64,000 nt of DNA from Paraburkholderia franconis (lineage in GTDB: Bacteria; Pseudomonadota; Gammaproteobacteria; Burkholderiales; Burkholderiaceae): contig NZ_WHNP01000013.1 of assembly GCF_009362735.1 (NCBI RefSeq), positions 62,001 through 126,000 on the forward strand, given 5' to 3'. Below are positions 8,824-18,216 of this stretch, in pieces. The notes under the pieces were generated by a model. That model made no database searches. It worked only from the letters and a program-made list of their open reading frames with translations, and was not told the DNA's origin. Both the position numbers and the translations under genes were made by a program. The first letter of the stretch is position 1. The number at the start of each line of letters is the position of its first letter.

Positions 8824-9975
8824 TTATTGACCGTATTGTTGGCAAATCTCGTTCACCGCGCGACACACGCGCTCGACATCGCCTTCCGTCATCTGCGTGA
8901 AGAGCGGCAGCGTGACCGTGCTCGCGCCATAGTGCTCCGCATGCGGGAACATGCCTTCCCTGAAGCCGCGCGCGCGATACAGCGAGAACAGGTGGATGGC
9001 CGGGTAGTGCACGCCCGTGCCGATGCCGCGCTCCTTCAGCTGCTCCATGAAGCCGGCGCGGCTGATCGACAGGCGCGCGAGCGGCAGCGTGACGAGGAAC
9101 ATGTGCCAGTTGGAGTTCTCGAAGTCCGCTAGCGGCAGGCCCATGCCGAGCCTGACGGCCGCGCCGCCTTCGAAGTCCGCGAAATAGGCGCGCGCGAGCG
9201 CGTGGCGCTGCGCGCGAAAGCGCTCGATGTGCGGCAGCTGGCCAAGGCCGACGCGCGCGGCGACGTCCGTCAGGTTGTACTTGCCGCCGAGCAGCTCGCA
9301 GTCCATGCCGTCGAAGCCCGTGCGCACGATGCCTTGCAGGCGGTACTTCTGCGCGAGGACGGCTTCCTCCTCGTTGTTCAGCACGAGCGCGCCGCCTTCG
9401 ATCGACGTCAGGTTCTTGTTCGCGTGGAAGCTGAACGACACGATGTCGCCGAGCTTGCCGATTCGCTCGCCTTTCCACGTCGAGCCGAACGCCTGCGCCG
9501 CGTCTTCGATCACGCGCAGCTTGTGCGCGCGGGCGATCGCGTAGAGACGGTCCATGTCGACGGGCAGGCCCGACAGGAAGACGGGAATGATCGCCTTCGT
9601 GCGCGGCGTGATCGCCTTTTCCATCAGATCCAGGTCGATGTTGCGCGTTGCCGGGTCGATATCGACGAACACGGGCGTCGCGCCGACCTCGATGATCACG
9701 TTGCTCGTCGCGACCCACGACGCCGGCGTTGTGATGACTTCGTCGCCGGCTCCGACGCCCGCGATGCGCAGGCCGATTTCCAGCGTCGCGGTGCCCGAAT
9801 TGAACGTGCGCACCGGGCGGCCGCCGCAGTATTCCGACAACGCCTTTTCGAACGCCTGGTTCTGCGGGCCCGTCGTGATCCAGCCGGAGCGGAGCACGTC
9901 GGCAACACCGCGGATCGTTTCTTCATCGATCTCGGGACGAACGAACGGCAGGAACGGAACGGATGACTCGGTCAT
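8824..9975 (-). CDS. arnB: ArnB, UDP-4-keto-pentose aminotransferase
   Basis: PLP enzyme of the DegT/DnrJ/EryC1 family, 383 residues, that transfers the amino group from glutamate to UDP-L-Ara4O. Motifs: SGWITTGPQ, NSGTATLEI for phosphate binding, EDAAQAFGS, and SFHANKNLTSIEGGAL with the PLP lysine in HANKN. The start at 9975 (MTESSVPFLPFVRPEID) matches the family's usual N-terminus; a longer in-frame reading to 10134 adds residues unlike the family. It heads the tight block arnB-arnC-formyltransferase-decarboxylase-arnD. Confidence 0.95.
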   Translation of the reverse strand: MTESSVPFLPFVRPEIDEETIRGVADVLRSGWITTGPQNQAFEKALSEYCGGRPVRTFNSGTATLEIGLRIAGVGAGDEVITTPASWVATSNVIIEVGATPVFVDIDPATRNIDLDLMEKAITPRTKAIIPVFLSGLPVDMDRLYAIARAHKLRVIEDAAQAFGSTWKGERIGKLGDIVSFSFHANKNLTSIEGGALVLNNEEEAVLAQKYRLQGIVRTGFDGMDCELLGGKYNLTDVAARVGLGQLPHIERFRAQRHALARAYFADFEGGAAVRLGMGLPLADFENSNWHMFLVTLPLARLSISRAGFMEQLKERGIGTGVHYPAIHLFSLYRARGFREGMFPHAEHYGASTVTLPLFTQMTEGDVERVCRAVNEICQQYGQ

Positions 9976-10019
9976 GGATGGATTTGCTCGATATAAAAAG
10001 GGCACGGTCTGACACAATG

Positions 10020-10036
10020 CTAACAATCGGCTTAAT
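10020..10036 (-). promoter_or_regulatory. Candidate PmrA-type direct repeat upstream of arnB
   Basis: On the minus strand, ATTAAG, five bases, TGTTAG lies 45-61 bp upstream of the arnB start. The known PmrA box is two HTTAAK half-sites five bases apart; the first half matches fully and the second in four of six positions. Position and spacing fit, but no binding protein gene is in the window. Confidence 0.25.
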
Positions 10037-10271
10037 TCAGGCTTGATCTGCCGCGCCTGCGTTAATCGGTGCCTCGACGCGGCGGCGATAATGTGCGACT
10101 TCTGCACCAATGTCCAGTGGTCGAAACAATTCAAGAGACATTAGCAGACGCGAACGGGCTTGCCAGGGGATATTCTGCGGCGGAGCAGCGTCGATAGCAC
10201 CGATGATCCCCATAATGCGCGATCGCGCCGCCTCGCCAGGCGTCACGCCCCCGCGTTCATCAACTTGTCCA

Positions 10272-10643
10272 TCAACTGCGTGCGACGAGAAACACACCCA
10301 CGAGAATCACGCCGATGCCCACGAGACGCTGGGCCGACAGCACTTCGCCGAACAGATACCACGCAGCAAACGCGTTTACAACATAGCCCAGCGACAGCAT
10401 CGGATAGGCGATCGACACATCCACGCGCGACAGTCCGACGATCCACACGACGACGCTCAGCACATAGCAGGCGAGCCCGCCGATGATGGGCAGCTGCGTC
10501 GCGATCCTGAACCCGATGGGGATGATGTTGGCGATGGTGAAATCGAAGTGGCCGACGGCATTCGTGCCGGCCTTCAAAAGCAGCTGGGCCGTCGCGTTCA
10601 GTGCGACGCCCGCGAGGATGCAGAAGAGCGAAATCGGATTCAT
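10272..10643 (-). CDS. SMR-type small membrane protein, probable L-Ara4N-undecaprenol flippase subunit
   Basis: EmrE/ArnE/ArnF-like protein of 123 residues with four predicted membrane segments (about 3-20, 38-62, 72-92, 98-120). ArnE and ArnF form the flippase that moves undecaprenyl-phosphate-L-Ara4N across the inner membrane. Only one such gene is present, so it may work as a homodimer or with a partner elsewhere. It lies 52 bp downstream of arnT and 296 bp upstream of arnB on the same strand. Assignment rests on family resemblance and context. Confidence 0.82.
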   Translation of the reverse strand: MNPISLFCILAGVALNATAQLLLKAGTNAVGHFDFTIANIIPIGFRIATQLPIIGGLACYVLSVVVWIVGLSRVDVSIAYPMLSLGYVVNAFAAWYLFGEVLSAQRLVGIGVILVGVFLVARS

Positions 10644-10695
10644 CGATTAGACGTTTGGGTGATGGATGCGGTCATGGCTGCTGCGCTCTCGGCGT

Positions 10696-12546
10696 TCATT
10701 GCGCTTGCCGCGGTCCGGAGGCCGCCTGCGCAGCGGCGGGTTGCGCGCTGGCCGGCGCGGCGGCGCCTTGCCCTTGCTGTTGCGTGCCCGCCTGTTCGGA
10801 GCCCGGCTTCTCGACGATCACCCGGCGGGCGTCGCGCGCGACGACGGTCATCGGCAAGTGCTGCGCGCTAAGTTCCTCATAGCGGTCCGGCGACATCAGC
10901 GCCATCGCGTAGCGGTCGGCTTTCCAGCGCTCGATCCATTGCGGGATCGTCGGCACCCATTTTTGCGGTTCGACCGACACGCCGAAGGCCAGTTCGTCCG
11001 CATGCTCGACCATGATCATCGTGTGGCCGATGTAGAACGGCACCGTGTGATCGAGCACGCCGACCGAGTAGAACGGCGTGTCGGCGGGCAGTTTCGCGAG
11101 TTCGGCCTTGACGGCGGGGGCGAGCGGCGCGCCCGACGACAGCCGGCCGAACGCGTCGTGCCCCGTGCCCGCGATCACGGCGAGCAGCACCCATCCGAAG
11201 CCGAAGATCGTCGCGGCGCCGAAGAGGCCCGCGCCCGAAGTCCGCGCCGCGCCGTTCTGCGCGCCCGCCTGGAGGACCGCGGACGAGCCGTTCGCGGCGC
11301 GGCGCGTGCGCCAGTTGAACCAGATCGCCGCAAGCGTGAGGACAAAGCCGACGGCGAGCGCCGCGAATACCCAGACGCGGAACTCGAGGTACAGCGCATT
11401 CGGGTTGCGCTTGTCGCCCAGATGACCGAGGAACACCGCGCCGAATCCCGCCGCGACGAGAAACACCGCATAGCCTGTCAGATGCCGGTGGAACTGCTCG
11501 CGCGTGACGAGGGGCAGGTACAGGCCGATCACGAGCGCGATCGGAGGCGCGATGGGCAGCGTGTACGACAGCAGTTTCGAGTGCGACGCGCTGAAGAACA
11601 GGAAGATGAAGACCGTCCACACGAACAGCATCGTCACGGGCGAGAAGCCGTTTGCCTGACGCGGCATGCGCAGCGCGTTGCGCACGCTCTGCACGCTCAC
11701 CGACAGCCACGGCAGGAAGCCGACGATCAGCACGGGCACGAAGTAATAGAACGGGCCGGGGCGATTCTGCTCGGGCGTCAGATAGCGCCTGAACTGCTGG
11801 ACGACGAAGAAGAAGTTGAAGAATTCGGGGTTGCGATCCTGCACGATCAGGAACCACGGCGTGACGACCGCGAAGAACACGATCAGGCCGCTCACGAGAT
11901 ACAGGCGTTTCCAGATCGCCCAGTCGCGCGCGATCAGCGTGTACAGCACGAGCACGGCGCCCGGCAGGATCAGGCCGATGAGACCCTTCGACAGCACGGC
12001 GAGCGCCATCGACGCCCACACGACCCACATCCACAGCCGCTGCTCGCGCGACGCGAGGCCCGGACGCTGCGCGAGCAGCAGGCCGAAGAGCGTGAGTTCC
12101 ATCCAGAACGACAGGCCCATGTCGAGCGTGTTGAAGTGGCCCATCAGGTTCCAGTACGGCGCGCTCGCGAGCACGAGGGCGGCGAACAGGCCCGTCGCGG
12201 CATTGAACACGCGCGCGCCCGTGTAGCCGACCAGCAGCACGCCCGCGAAGCCGGTGAGCGCGGTATAGAGGCGCGCCTGCCACTCGCCGATGCCGAACCA
12301 CGCGAACGACAGCGCATTCGCCCAGGTTTGCAGCGGCGGCTTCTCGAAGTACTTGTAGCCGTTGTAGCGCGGCGTGATCCAGTCGCCGGTGACGAACATT
12401 TCGCGCGCCATTTCGGCGTAGCGGCCTTCGTCGCTCGGCAGCAGATGGCGCCAGCCCAGCGGCACGAACCAGATCACAGCCAGCGTGAGCACGAGCAGCA
12501 GGACCGTCGTGCGATTGAGCGTCAGCCCGGACGGCTTGTCGTTCAT
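10696..12546 (-). CDS. arnT: ArnT, L-Ara4N lipid A transferase (GT83)
   Basis: Integral membrane glycosyltransferase of 616 residues (E. coli ArnT 550) that transfers L-Ara4N from undecaprenyl phosphate to lipid A on the periplasmic face. N-terminal first membrane helix (residues ~11-28), then the first periplasmic loop with DEGRYAEMAREM, carrying acidic residues conserved in the family, and YKYFEKPPLQTW. About 10-12 more hydrophobic segments follow, then a soluble C-terminal domain (about 450-590) and a Gln/Ala/Pro-rich tail of some 25 residues. It starts the minus-strand arnT-SMR pair upstream of the rest of the arn genes. Confidence 0.93.
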   Translation of the reverse strand: MNDKPSGLTLNRTTVLLLVLTLAVIWFVPLGWRHLLPSDEGRYAEMAREMFVTGDWITPRYNGYKYFEKPPLQTWANALSFAWFGIGEWQARLYTALTGFAGVLLVGYTGARVFNAATGLFAALVLASAPYWNLMGHFNTLDMGLSFWMELTLFGLLLAQRPGLASREQRLWMWVVWASMALAVLSKGLIGLILPGAVLVLYTLIARDWAIWKRLYLVSGLIVFFAVVTPWFLIVQDRNPEFFNFFFVVQQFRRYLTPEQNRPGPFYYFVPVLIVGFLPWLSVSVQSVRNALRMPRQANGFSPVTMLFVWTVFIFLFFSASHSKLLSYTLPIAPPIALVIGLYLPLVTREQFHRHLTGYAVFLVAAGFGAVFLGHLGDKRNPNALYLEFRVWVFAALAVGFVLTLAAIWFNWRTRRAANGSSAVLQAGAQNGAARTSGAGLFGAATIFGFGWVLLAVIAGTGHDAFGRLSSGAPLAPAVKAELAKLPADTPFYSVGVLDHTVPFYIGHTMIMVEHADELAFGVSVEPQKWVPTIPQWIERWKADRYAMALMSPDRYEELSAQHLPMTVVARDARRVIVEKPGSEQAGTQQQGQGAAAPASAQPAAAQAASGPRQAQ

Positions 12547-12946
12547 GTGTTGTTCAACCCTTCTCGGCGCCGCTCGCGCGGCTTCGTTCTTATTTCGACC
12601 GGACGAGGGGTCCGGTTCTTACGGTGCGTCCAGCGGGCATGCGGTGCGCAGCGCCCGGCCGGTGCGTCGGCGGGCACCAGGCGGCGCGTTATCGGACCCG
12701 TGACGCGTGGCAGCCGGCGATTGTCCATCGTCGACGCTTACGACACCCTTATGCCGCAGCTTTGCGGCAAGCGCCTGCGCCCGCTTGCGGGCAGGCCTTC
12801 GCGAGCGCGCCGTGCGGTGCCGCGGCTGCCGGAGCGCGCGCAGGCGCGCAGTGTACTTGATCCGCGTGACGCGCCCGCCAAAAGGTGCCGGTGTGTGCCC
12901 TGCGAAAACGCCGTTCAGCCCTCGGCCCGATGCGCCGCGAGCCCCG
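12547..12946. other. Intergenic region upstream of arnT
   Basis: A 400-bp gap between the arnT start and the Mth938-like gene stop. I see a short imperfect GC hairpin (about 12598-12616) without a T-run on either side and no convincing promoter hexamers or open reading frame. The arnT promoter presumably lies here. Confidence 0.5.
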
Positions 12947-13321
12947 CTAGCCTTCGATCAGCAGCGCGGCGGCGACCTTGCGGCCTTCCGCCATCAGAAT
13001 GTTGTAGGTCCGGCAGGCGGCCTTGAAGTCCATCGTTTCGACGCCGATCCGCTGGGCCGCGAGGGCTGCCGTGAGGCGCGGATGCGGAAAGCGCAGGCGC
13101 TCGCCGCTGCCGAAGATGACGACTTCCGGCGCCGGTTCGATCAAGAGCGCGAAGTGCTCGGGCGAGAGAGCCTCGAACGACGACACAGGCCAGCTCATGA
13201 CGGGGCCTTGCGGCAGCACGATGATGCTGCCCGTATGACGTTCGAGATTGATTTCGACATAGTCGACGCCATAACCCGTGACGGTGTTCAGGGCGCCGCT
13301 TGAATCCTGGTGTAATTTCAA
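12947..13321 (-). CDS. Mth938-like domain protein (DUF498/NDUFAF3 family)
   Basis: Small protein of 124 residues in the Mth938/DUF498 family, whose mitochondrial relatives (NDUFAF3) help assemble complex I; the bacterial role is not settled. The conserved core PEVVIFGSGERLRFPHP followed by GVETMDFKAACRTYNIL is plain. The family N-terminus (MKLHQDSSG) is reached only from TTG at 13321, with GGAAAA about 7 nt upstream; longer readings pass through a repeat-rich segment and look false. It is transcribed divergently from alaC. Confidence 0.85.
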   Translation of the reverse strand: MKLHQDSSGALNTVTGYGVDYVEINLERHTGSIIVLPQGPVMSWPVSSFEALSPEHFALLIEPAPEVVIFGSGERLRFPHPRLTAALAAQRIGVETMDFKAACRTYNILMAEGRKVAAALLIEG

Positions 13322-13397
13322 ACTGGTTTTCCGTGGTCGTCGTAAGGCATGCACTGCGTGCGTCGTGTGTCGCGTTTCGACCGGCAGGCGCGACAAC

Positions 13398-13457
13398 GGG
13401 TTCAATGCGCGGGTTCAATGCGCGGGTCCAACTCGCGGCTTCAATGCGGGTTGATGC
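13398..13457. repeat. Tandem 13-bp repeats
   Basis: Two exact copies of GGGTTCAATGCGC (13398-13410, 13411-13423) are followed by degenerate copies: GGGTCCAACTCGC, GGCTTCAATGC and GGGTTGATGC. They sit between the Mth938-like start and the AT-rich promoter island. Confidence 0.85.
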
Positions 13458-13501
13458 CGTTCGATGCCTCGTGCGCGGGCATCCTGGCCTTGCGTGGTGC
13501 A

Positions 13502-13534
13502 TTGCGGAAGTCGGCCAATATCCGCTAAATTATA
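13502..13534. promoter_or_regulatory. Candidate bidirectional promoter island
   Basis: On the plus strand TTGCGG (13502-13507) and TAAATT (13526-13531) are 18 bp apart, pointing to alaC. On the minus strand a perfect TATAAT (complement of 13529-13534) points to the Mth938-like gene, without a clear -35. It is the only AT-rich island in the gap. Confidence 0.35.
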
Positions 13535-14001
13535 ACTTTTTAGCCGCTCGGCGGCTCCCCTCGAGGTCCGCGCGCTGCCACAAGCCGCGCCCGCAAGGCT
13601 GGCGACCGCGCCCGCCGTCCGCAGTGGGGTGCCCGGAACGCGCCGGCACAGGCGTCAACGAGACGCCCGCCAGCGCGTCGATGAGGTGTCGACCGAGGCG
13701 TCCGATGTGCCGGCAACGCGCGCGAATAGCCAGCAAAGCGGCCAGCAAAACGGCAGCAACTCGCGAGCAGACCGCGCCAGCAACACGCGCGCCGTGCCCA
13801 TGCCATACGCGACGACGCATCAGGCGGCATGTCCGCGCCCGCTCAGCCGCTCGATGGCCTTGCGCGCCGCGCCGCCCGCGTTCCGCACGATGCCCGCGCT
13901 GGCTCGCCGGCCGGCTGCGCAAACCCCGTCCTCATGGTGTGCCCGCTGCATGGGGCGCAGCTCAGTGGTCCCGCTCATTTACCCAGGATGAAGTGCCCGT
14001 C

Positions 14002-15240
14002 GTGAAACCGATACTCAAATCAAACAAGCTGTTGAACGTCTGCTACGACATTCGCGGGCCCGTTCTCGAACACGCGAAGCGCCTCGAAGAGGAAGGCCAT
14101 CGCATCATCAAGCTGAACATCGGCAATCTCGCGCCGTTCGGTTTCGACGCTCCCGACGAAATCATCCAGGACATGATCCGCAATCTGCCAGATTCGTCGG
14201 GCTATTCGGACTCGAAAGGCGTGTTCGCGGCGCGCAAGGCGATCATGCATTACGCGCAGCAAAAGGGCGTCGTGGGCGTCGAGCTGGAGGACATCTACAT
14301 CGGCAACGGTGCGTCCGAGCTGATCGTGATGGCGATGCAGGCGCTTCTCAACGACGGTGACGAAGTGCTGCTGCCCGCGCCCGACTATCCGCTGTGGACG
14401 GCGGGTGTGAGCCTGTCGGGCGGCACGCCCGTGCACTACGTGTGCGACGAATCGAACGCGTGGATGCCGGATATCGACGATATCCGCGCGAAGATCACGC
14501 CGAATACGAAGGCGATCGTCGTCATCAACCCGAACAACCCGACGGGCGCGCTTTACTCCGACGAACTGCTGCTCGCGCTGATCGAGATCGCGCGCCAGCA
14601 CGGTCTCGTCATCTTCGCGGACGAGGTCTACGACAAGATCGTCTACGATGGCAAGAAGCACACGTCGTTGGCGGCGCTCTCCGAAGACGTGCTGACGGTC
14701 ACGTTCAACAGTCTGTCGAAGAGCTACCGTTCGTGCGGCTATCGCGCGGGCTGGATGTGGGTGTCGGGCCTGACGGGCGAAAACCGCCGCCGCGCGAAAG
14801 ACTACTTCGAGGGCCTCGGCATTCTCGCGTCGATGCGCCTGTGCCCGAACGTGCCCGGCCAGTACGCGATCCAGACGGCGCTCGGCGGCTATCAGAGCAT
14901 CAACGATCTGATCGCGCCGGGCGGCCGGCTCTACAAGCAGCGCCAGCTCGCGTACGACATGCTGACGGCCATTCCGGGCGTGACCTGCGTGAAGCCCGAG
15001 GCGGCGCTGTACATGTTCCCGCGCCTCGATCCGAAGCTGTATCCGATCGAGAACGACCAGCAGTTCATCCTCGATCTGCTGCTGGAGGAGCGCGTGCTGC
15101 TCGTGCAGGGCAGCGGTTTCAACTGGAAGGCGCCGGATCACTTCCGTGTCGTGTTCCTGCCGAACGTCGACGACCTCGCCGATTCGATCCACCGGATAGC
15201 GCGCTTCCTCGACGGCTATCGCAAACGCCACGCGGCCTGA
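14002..15240 (+). CDS. alaC: Alanine transaminase AlaC-type (class I/II PLP aminotransferase)
   Basis: Cytosolic aminotransferase of 412 residues, probably glutamate-pyruvate. The N-terminus KPILKSNKLLNVCYDIRG is typical of the AlaA/AlaC group. PLP-site motifs: INPNNPTGALYS, FADEVYDKIVYD, and NSLSKSYRSCGYRAGW with the Schiff-base lysine. The start is GTG at 14002 (GTG at 13993 also possible; AGGA lies just upstream). It is followed 57 bp later by hom and thrC on the same strand, a conserved aspartate-family arrangement. Confidence 0.92.
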   Translation: MKPILKSNKLLNVCYDIRGPVLEHAKRLEEEGHRIIKLNIGNLAPFGFDAPDEIIQDMIRNLPDSSGYSDSKGVFAARKAIMHYAQQKGVVGVELEDIYIGNGASELIVMAMQALLNDGDEVLLPAPDYPLWTAGVSLSGGTPVHYVCDESNAWMPDIDDIRAKITPNTKAIVVINPNNPTGALYSDELLLALIEIARQHGLVIFADEVYDKIVYDGKKHTSLAALSEDVLTVTFNSLSKSYRSCGYRAGWMWVSGLTGENRRRAKDYFEGLGILASMRLCPNVPGQYAIQTALGGYQSINDLIAPGGRLYKQRQLAYDMLTAIPGVTCVKPEAALYMFPRLDPKLYPIENDQQFILDLLLEERVLLVQGSGFNWKAPDHFRVVFLPNVDDLADSIHRIARFLDGYRKRHAA

Positions 15241-15297
15241 GGGCGTGCATCAGCGCCCGAACCGATTTTCCACTCTCTCACTCGACATACACGCTGC

Positions 15298-16629
15298 ATG
15301 GAACCGATCAAAGTTGGACTGCTGGGCTTCGGCACGGTAGGCAGCGGCACCTTCACGGTACTGCGCCGCAACCAGGAAGAAATCAACCGACGCGCGGGCC
15401 GCGGCATCGAGATCGCGCGCATTGCCGTGCGCAATCCCGCAAAGGCCACGGCGGCGCTTGGCAGCGAGGCAGGCACGGTCGCGATCACCGATGACTTCGG
15501 TTCGGTCGTCGACGATCCGTCAATTGCCATCGTCGCCGAAATGATCGGCGGCACGGGCATCGCGCGCGATCTCGTGCTGCGCGCGATCAGGAACGGCAAG
15601 CACGTCGTGACGGCCAACAAGGCGCTGCTCGCCGTGCACGGCACGGAGATCTTCGAGGCGGCGCGCGCGAACGGCGTGATGGTCGCGTTCGAAGCGGCCG
15701 TCGCGGGCGGCATCCCGATCATCAAGGCGCTGCGCGAGGGCCTCACGGCGAATCGCATCCAGTACATCGCGGGCATCATCAACGGCACGACGAACTACAT
15801 TCTGTCGGAGATGCGCGACCGCGGCCTCGACTTCGCGACGGCGCTGAAGGCCGCGCAGGAACTCGGCTACGCGGAAGCGGACCCGACCTTCGACATCGAA
15901 GGCGTCGATGCCGCGCACAAGGCGACCATCATGAGCGCGATCGCGTTCGGCGTGCCTGTGCAGTTCGACAAGGCGTACGTCGAAGGCATCAGCAAGCTCG
16001 CCGCGATCGACATCCGATACGCGGAAGAACTGGGCTACCGGATCAAGCTGCTCGGCATCACGCGGCGCAGCGACAAAGGCATCGAGCTGCGCGTGCATCC
16101 GACGCTGATCCCCGGGAAGCGCCTGCTCGCGAACGTCGAAGGCGCGATGAACGCCGTCGTCGTGCGCGGTGATGCCGTCGGCACGACGCTGTATTACGGC
16201 AAGGGCGCGGGCGCGGAGCCGACGGCGTCCGCCGTGGTCGCCGATCTCGTCGACGTGACGCGCCTGCACACGGCCGACCCCGAGCACCGCGTGCCGCATC
16301 TGGCGTTCCAGCCGGACCGTCTGTCGAGCACGCCGATCCTGCCCATCGACGAAGTGACGAGCGGCTATTACCTGCGTCTGCGCGTCGCCGACGTGACGGG
16401 CGTGCTGGCCGACATCACGCGCATCCTCGCGGACACGGGCATTTCGATCGACGCGCTGCTGCAAAAGGAATCGGAGCAGGTCGACGTGTCGAAGAAGGGT
16501 GAGACCGACATCATCCTGATCACGCACGAGACAGTCGAGAAGAACGTCAACGCGGCGATCGCGAATATCGAGGCGCTGAAGACGGTCGTGTCGAAGGTGA
16601 CGAAGCTGCGCATGGAAGCGCTGAACTGA
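15298..16629 (+). CDS. hom: Homoserine dehydrogenase
   Basis: Monofunctional homoserine dehydrogenase of 443 residues, making homoserine from aspartate semialdehyde for threonine and methionine. Order: NAD(P) Rossmann domain (GLLGFGTVGSGTF, residues 7-19), catalytic/substrate domain with AGIINGTTNYILSEM and GYAEADPTFDIEG, C-terminal ACT domain (about 355-435; RVADVTGVLADITRIL), which usually confers threonine feedback inhibition. thrC follows after 52 bp. Confidence 0.97.
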   Translation: MEPIKVGLLGFGTVGSGTFTVLRRNQEEINRRAGRGIEIARIAVRNPAKATAALGSEAGTVAITDDFGSVVDDPSIAIVAEMIGGTGIARDLVLRAIRNGKHVVTANKALLAVHGTEIFEAARANGVMVAFEAAVAGGIPIIKALREGLTANRIQYIAGIINGTTNYILSEMRDRGLDFATALKAAQELGYAEADPTFDIEGVDAAHKATIMSAIAFGVPVQFDKAYVEGISKLAAIDIRYAEELGYRIKLLGITRRSDKGIELRVHPTLIPGKRLLANVEGAMNAVVVRGDAVGTTLYYGKGAGAEPTASAVVADLVDVTRLHTADPEHRVPHLAFQPDRLSSTPILPIDEVTSGYYLRLRVADVTGVLADITRILADTGISIDALLQKESEQVDVSKKGETDIILITHETVEKNVNAAIANIEALKTVVSKVTKLRMEALN

Positions 16630-16681
16630 CGCACGAAAAGCACACGACGCACGACACGCACACTCGCAACGAGGCAAGCTC

Positions 16682-18133
16682 ATGAACTACATTTCCACGC
16701 GCGGCGCCGGCATCGGCGAGCGCCATACGTTCTCCGACATCCTGCTCGGCGGTCTCGCGAAGGATGGCGGCCTGTATCTGCCGGGCGAATATCCGCAGGT
16801 GTCGGCGGATGAACTCGCGCGCTGGCGCACGCTGCCGTACGCCGATCTCGCGTTCGAGATCCTGCGTAAGTTCAGCGACGACATTCCCGCCGAAGACCTG
16901 CGCGAACTGACGCGCCGCACGTACACCGCGCAGGTGTACTGCAATGTCCGCGACGAAGAGAACGCCGCGCAGATCACGCCGCTCAAGACGCTCGGCGTCG
17001 AAGATGGCGCGCCGTTGTCGCTGCTCGAACTGTCGAACGGCCCGACGCTCGCGTTCAAGGACATGGCGATGCAGCTGCTCGGCAATCTGTTCGAGTACAC
17101 GCTCGCAAGGCACGGCGAAACGCTGAACATTCTGGGCGCGACTTCGGGCGATACGGGCAGCGCCGCCGAATACGCGATGCGCGGCAAGAAGGGCATTCGC
17201 GTCTTCATGCTGTCGCCGCACAAGAAAATGAGCGCGTTCCAGACGGCGCAGATGTACAGCCTGCAAGACCCGAACATCTTCAACGTCGCGATCGACGGTG
17301 TGTTCGACGATTGCCAGGACATCGTCAAGGCCGTGTCGAACGATCACGCGTTCAAGGCGCAACAGAAGATCGGCACGGTCAACTCGATCAACTGGGCACG
17401 CGTCGTCGCGCAGGTCGTGTACTACTTCAAGGGCTACTTCGCGGCCACGAAGCGCAACGACGAGCGCGTGTCGTTCACGGTGCCGTCGGGCAACTTCGGC
17501 AACGTCTGCGCGGGGCACATCGCGCGGATGATGGGCTTGCCCATCGAAAAGCTCGTCGTCGCGACGAACGAAAACGACGTGCTCGACGAATTCTTCCGCA
17601 CGGGCATTTACCGCGTGCGCAAGTCGTCGGAGACGTATCACACGAGCAGCCCGAGCATGGACATCTCGAAGGCATCGAATTTCGAGCGCTTCGTGTTCGA
17701 TCTGCTCGGACGTGATCCGAAGCGCGTGCTGCAACTGTTCCGCGACGTCGAAGAAAAAAGCGGCTTCGATCTGCAGGCGAGCGGCGATTTTGCGCGCGTG
17801 CAGGAGTTCGGTTTCGTATCGGGGCGCAGCAGCCACGACGACCGCGTCGAGACGATTCGCGACGTGTTCCAGCGCTACGACACGATGATCGACACGCACA
17901 CGGCCGACGGCGTGAAGGTCGCGCGCGAGCACCTGCAGGCGGGCATTCCGATGATCGTGTTGGAGACGGCGCAGCCGATCAAGTTCGGCGAGACGATCCG
18001 CGAGGCACTGGAGCGCGAGCCCGAGCGCCCCGCGGCGTTCAGCGGGATCGAAGACCTGCCGCAGCGCTTCGAGGTGCTGCCGAACGACGCGCAGCGCGTG
18101 AAGGATTTCGTCGCGGCGCATACGGGGGCTTGA
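16682..18133 (+). CDS. thrC: Threonine synthase
   Basis: PLP enzyme of 483 residues converting O-phosphohomoserine to threonine. N-terminal MNYISTRG is typical of the E. coli/yeast-type threonine synthase. The PLP lysine is in NGPTLAFKDMAMQLL, the glycine loop in TSGDTGSAAEYAMRG, and VPSGNFGNVCAG is a further family motif. It is followed by a hairpin terminator ending the hom-thrC unit. Confidence 0.97.
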   Translation: MNYISTRGAGIGERHTFSDILLGGLAKDGGLYLPGEYPQVSADELARWRTLPYADLAFEILRKFSDDIPAEDLRELTRRTYTAQVYCNVRDEENAAQITPLKTLGVEDGAPLSLLELSNGPTLAFKDMAMQLLGNLFEYTLARHGETLNILGATSGDTGSAAEYAMRGKKGIRVFMLSPHKKMSAFQTAQMYSLQDPNIFNVAIDGVFDDCQDIVKAVSNDHAFKAQQKIGTVNSINWARVVAQVVYYFKGYFAATKRNDERVSFTVPSGNFGNVCAGHIARMMGLPIEKLVVATNENDVLDEFFRTGIYRVRKSSETYHTSSPSMDISKASNFERFVFDLLGRDPKRVLQLFRDVEEKSGFDLQASGDFARVQEFGFVSGRSSHDDRVETIRDVFQRYDTMIDTHTADGVKVAREHLQAGIPMIVLETAQPIKFGETIREALEREPERPAAFSGIEDLPQRFEVLPNDAQRVKDFVAAHTGA

Positions 18134-18181
18134 GCGGCCAGTCAGCGCGGTAGCCGGCGCGATAGCCGCTCGGTCACGCAG

Positions 18182-18216
18182 ACGGCGCACGTTCAACGAC
18201 GTGCGCCGTTTTGTTT
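18182..18216 (+). terminator. Rho-independent terminator after thrC
   Basis: Perfect 11-bp stem ACGGCGCACGT (18182-18192) with ACGTGCGCCGT (18199-18209), 6-nt loop, then TTTGTTTT on the plus strand. About 50 bp past the thrC stop. Confidence 0.88.

Larger units (their letters stand above)
13322..14001. other. Long intergenic region between the Mth938-like gene and alaC
   Basis: A 680-bp divergent gap. It contains the 13-bp tandem repeats at 13398-13457 and an AT-rich island at 13526-13541 with promoter-like hexamers on both strands. A GC-rich stretch (13545-13980) has only arginine/alanine-rich shadow frames. If the island drives alaC, the leader would be about 460 nt. Confidence 0.6.

Noticed and set aside
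12598..12616. Hairpin upstream of arnT
   Set aside because: Seven-bp stem without a T-run on either side; not a convincing terminator.
10666..13026. 786-residue plus-strand open frame opposite arnT
   Set aside because: Its Arg/Glu/His-rich composition is the antisense shadow of arnT in GC-rich DNA; the minus-strand ArnT is a clear family member.
13530..13922. 130-residue minus-strand and 120-residue plus-strand frames in the alaC gap
   Set aside because: Arg/Ala/Pro-rich, mutually overlapping and without start signals.
16547..18196. 549-residue minus-strand frame over hom/thrC
   Set aside because: Antisense shadow of thrC; composition is not protein-like.
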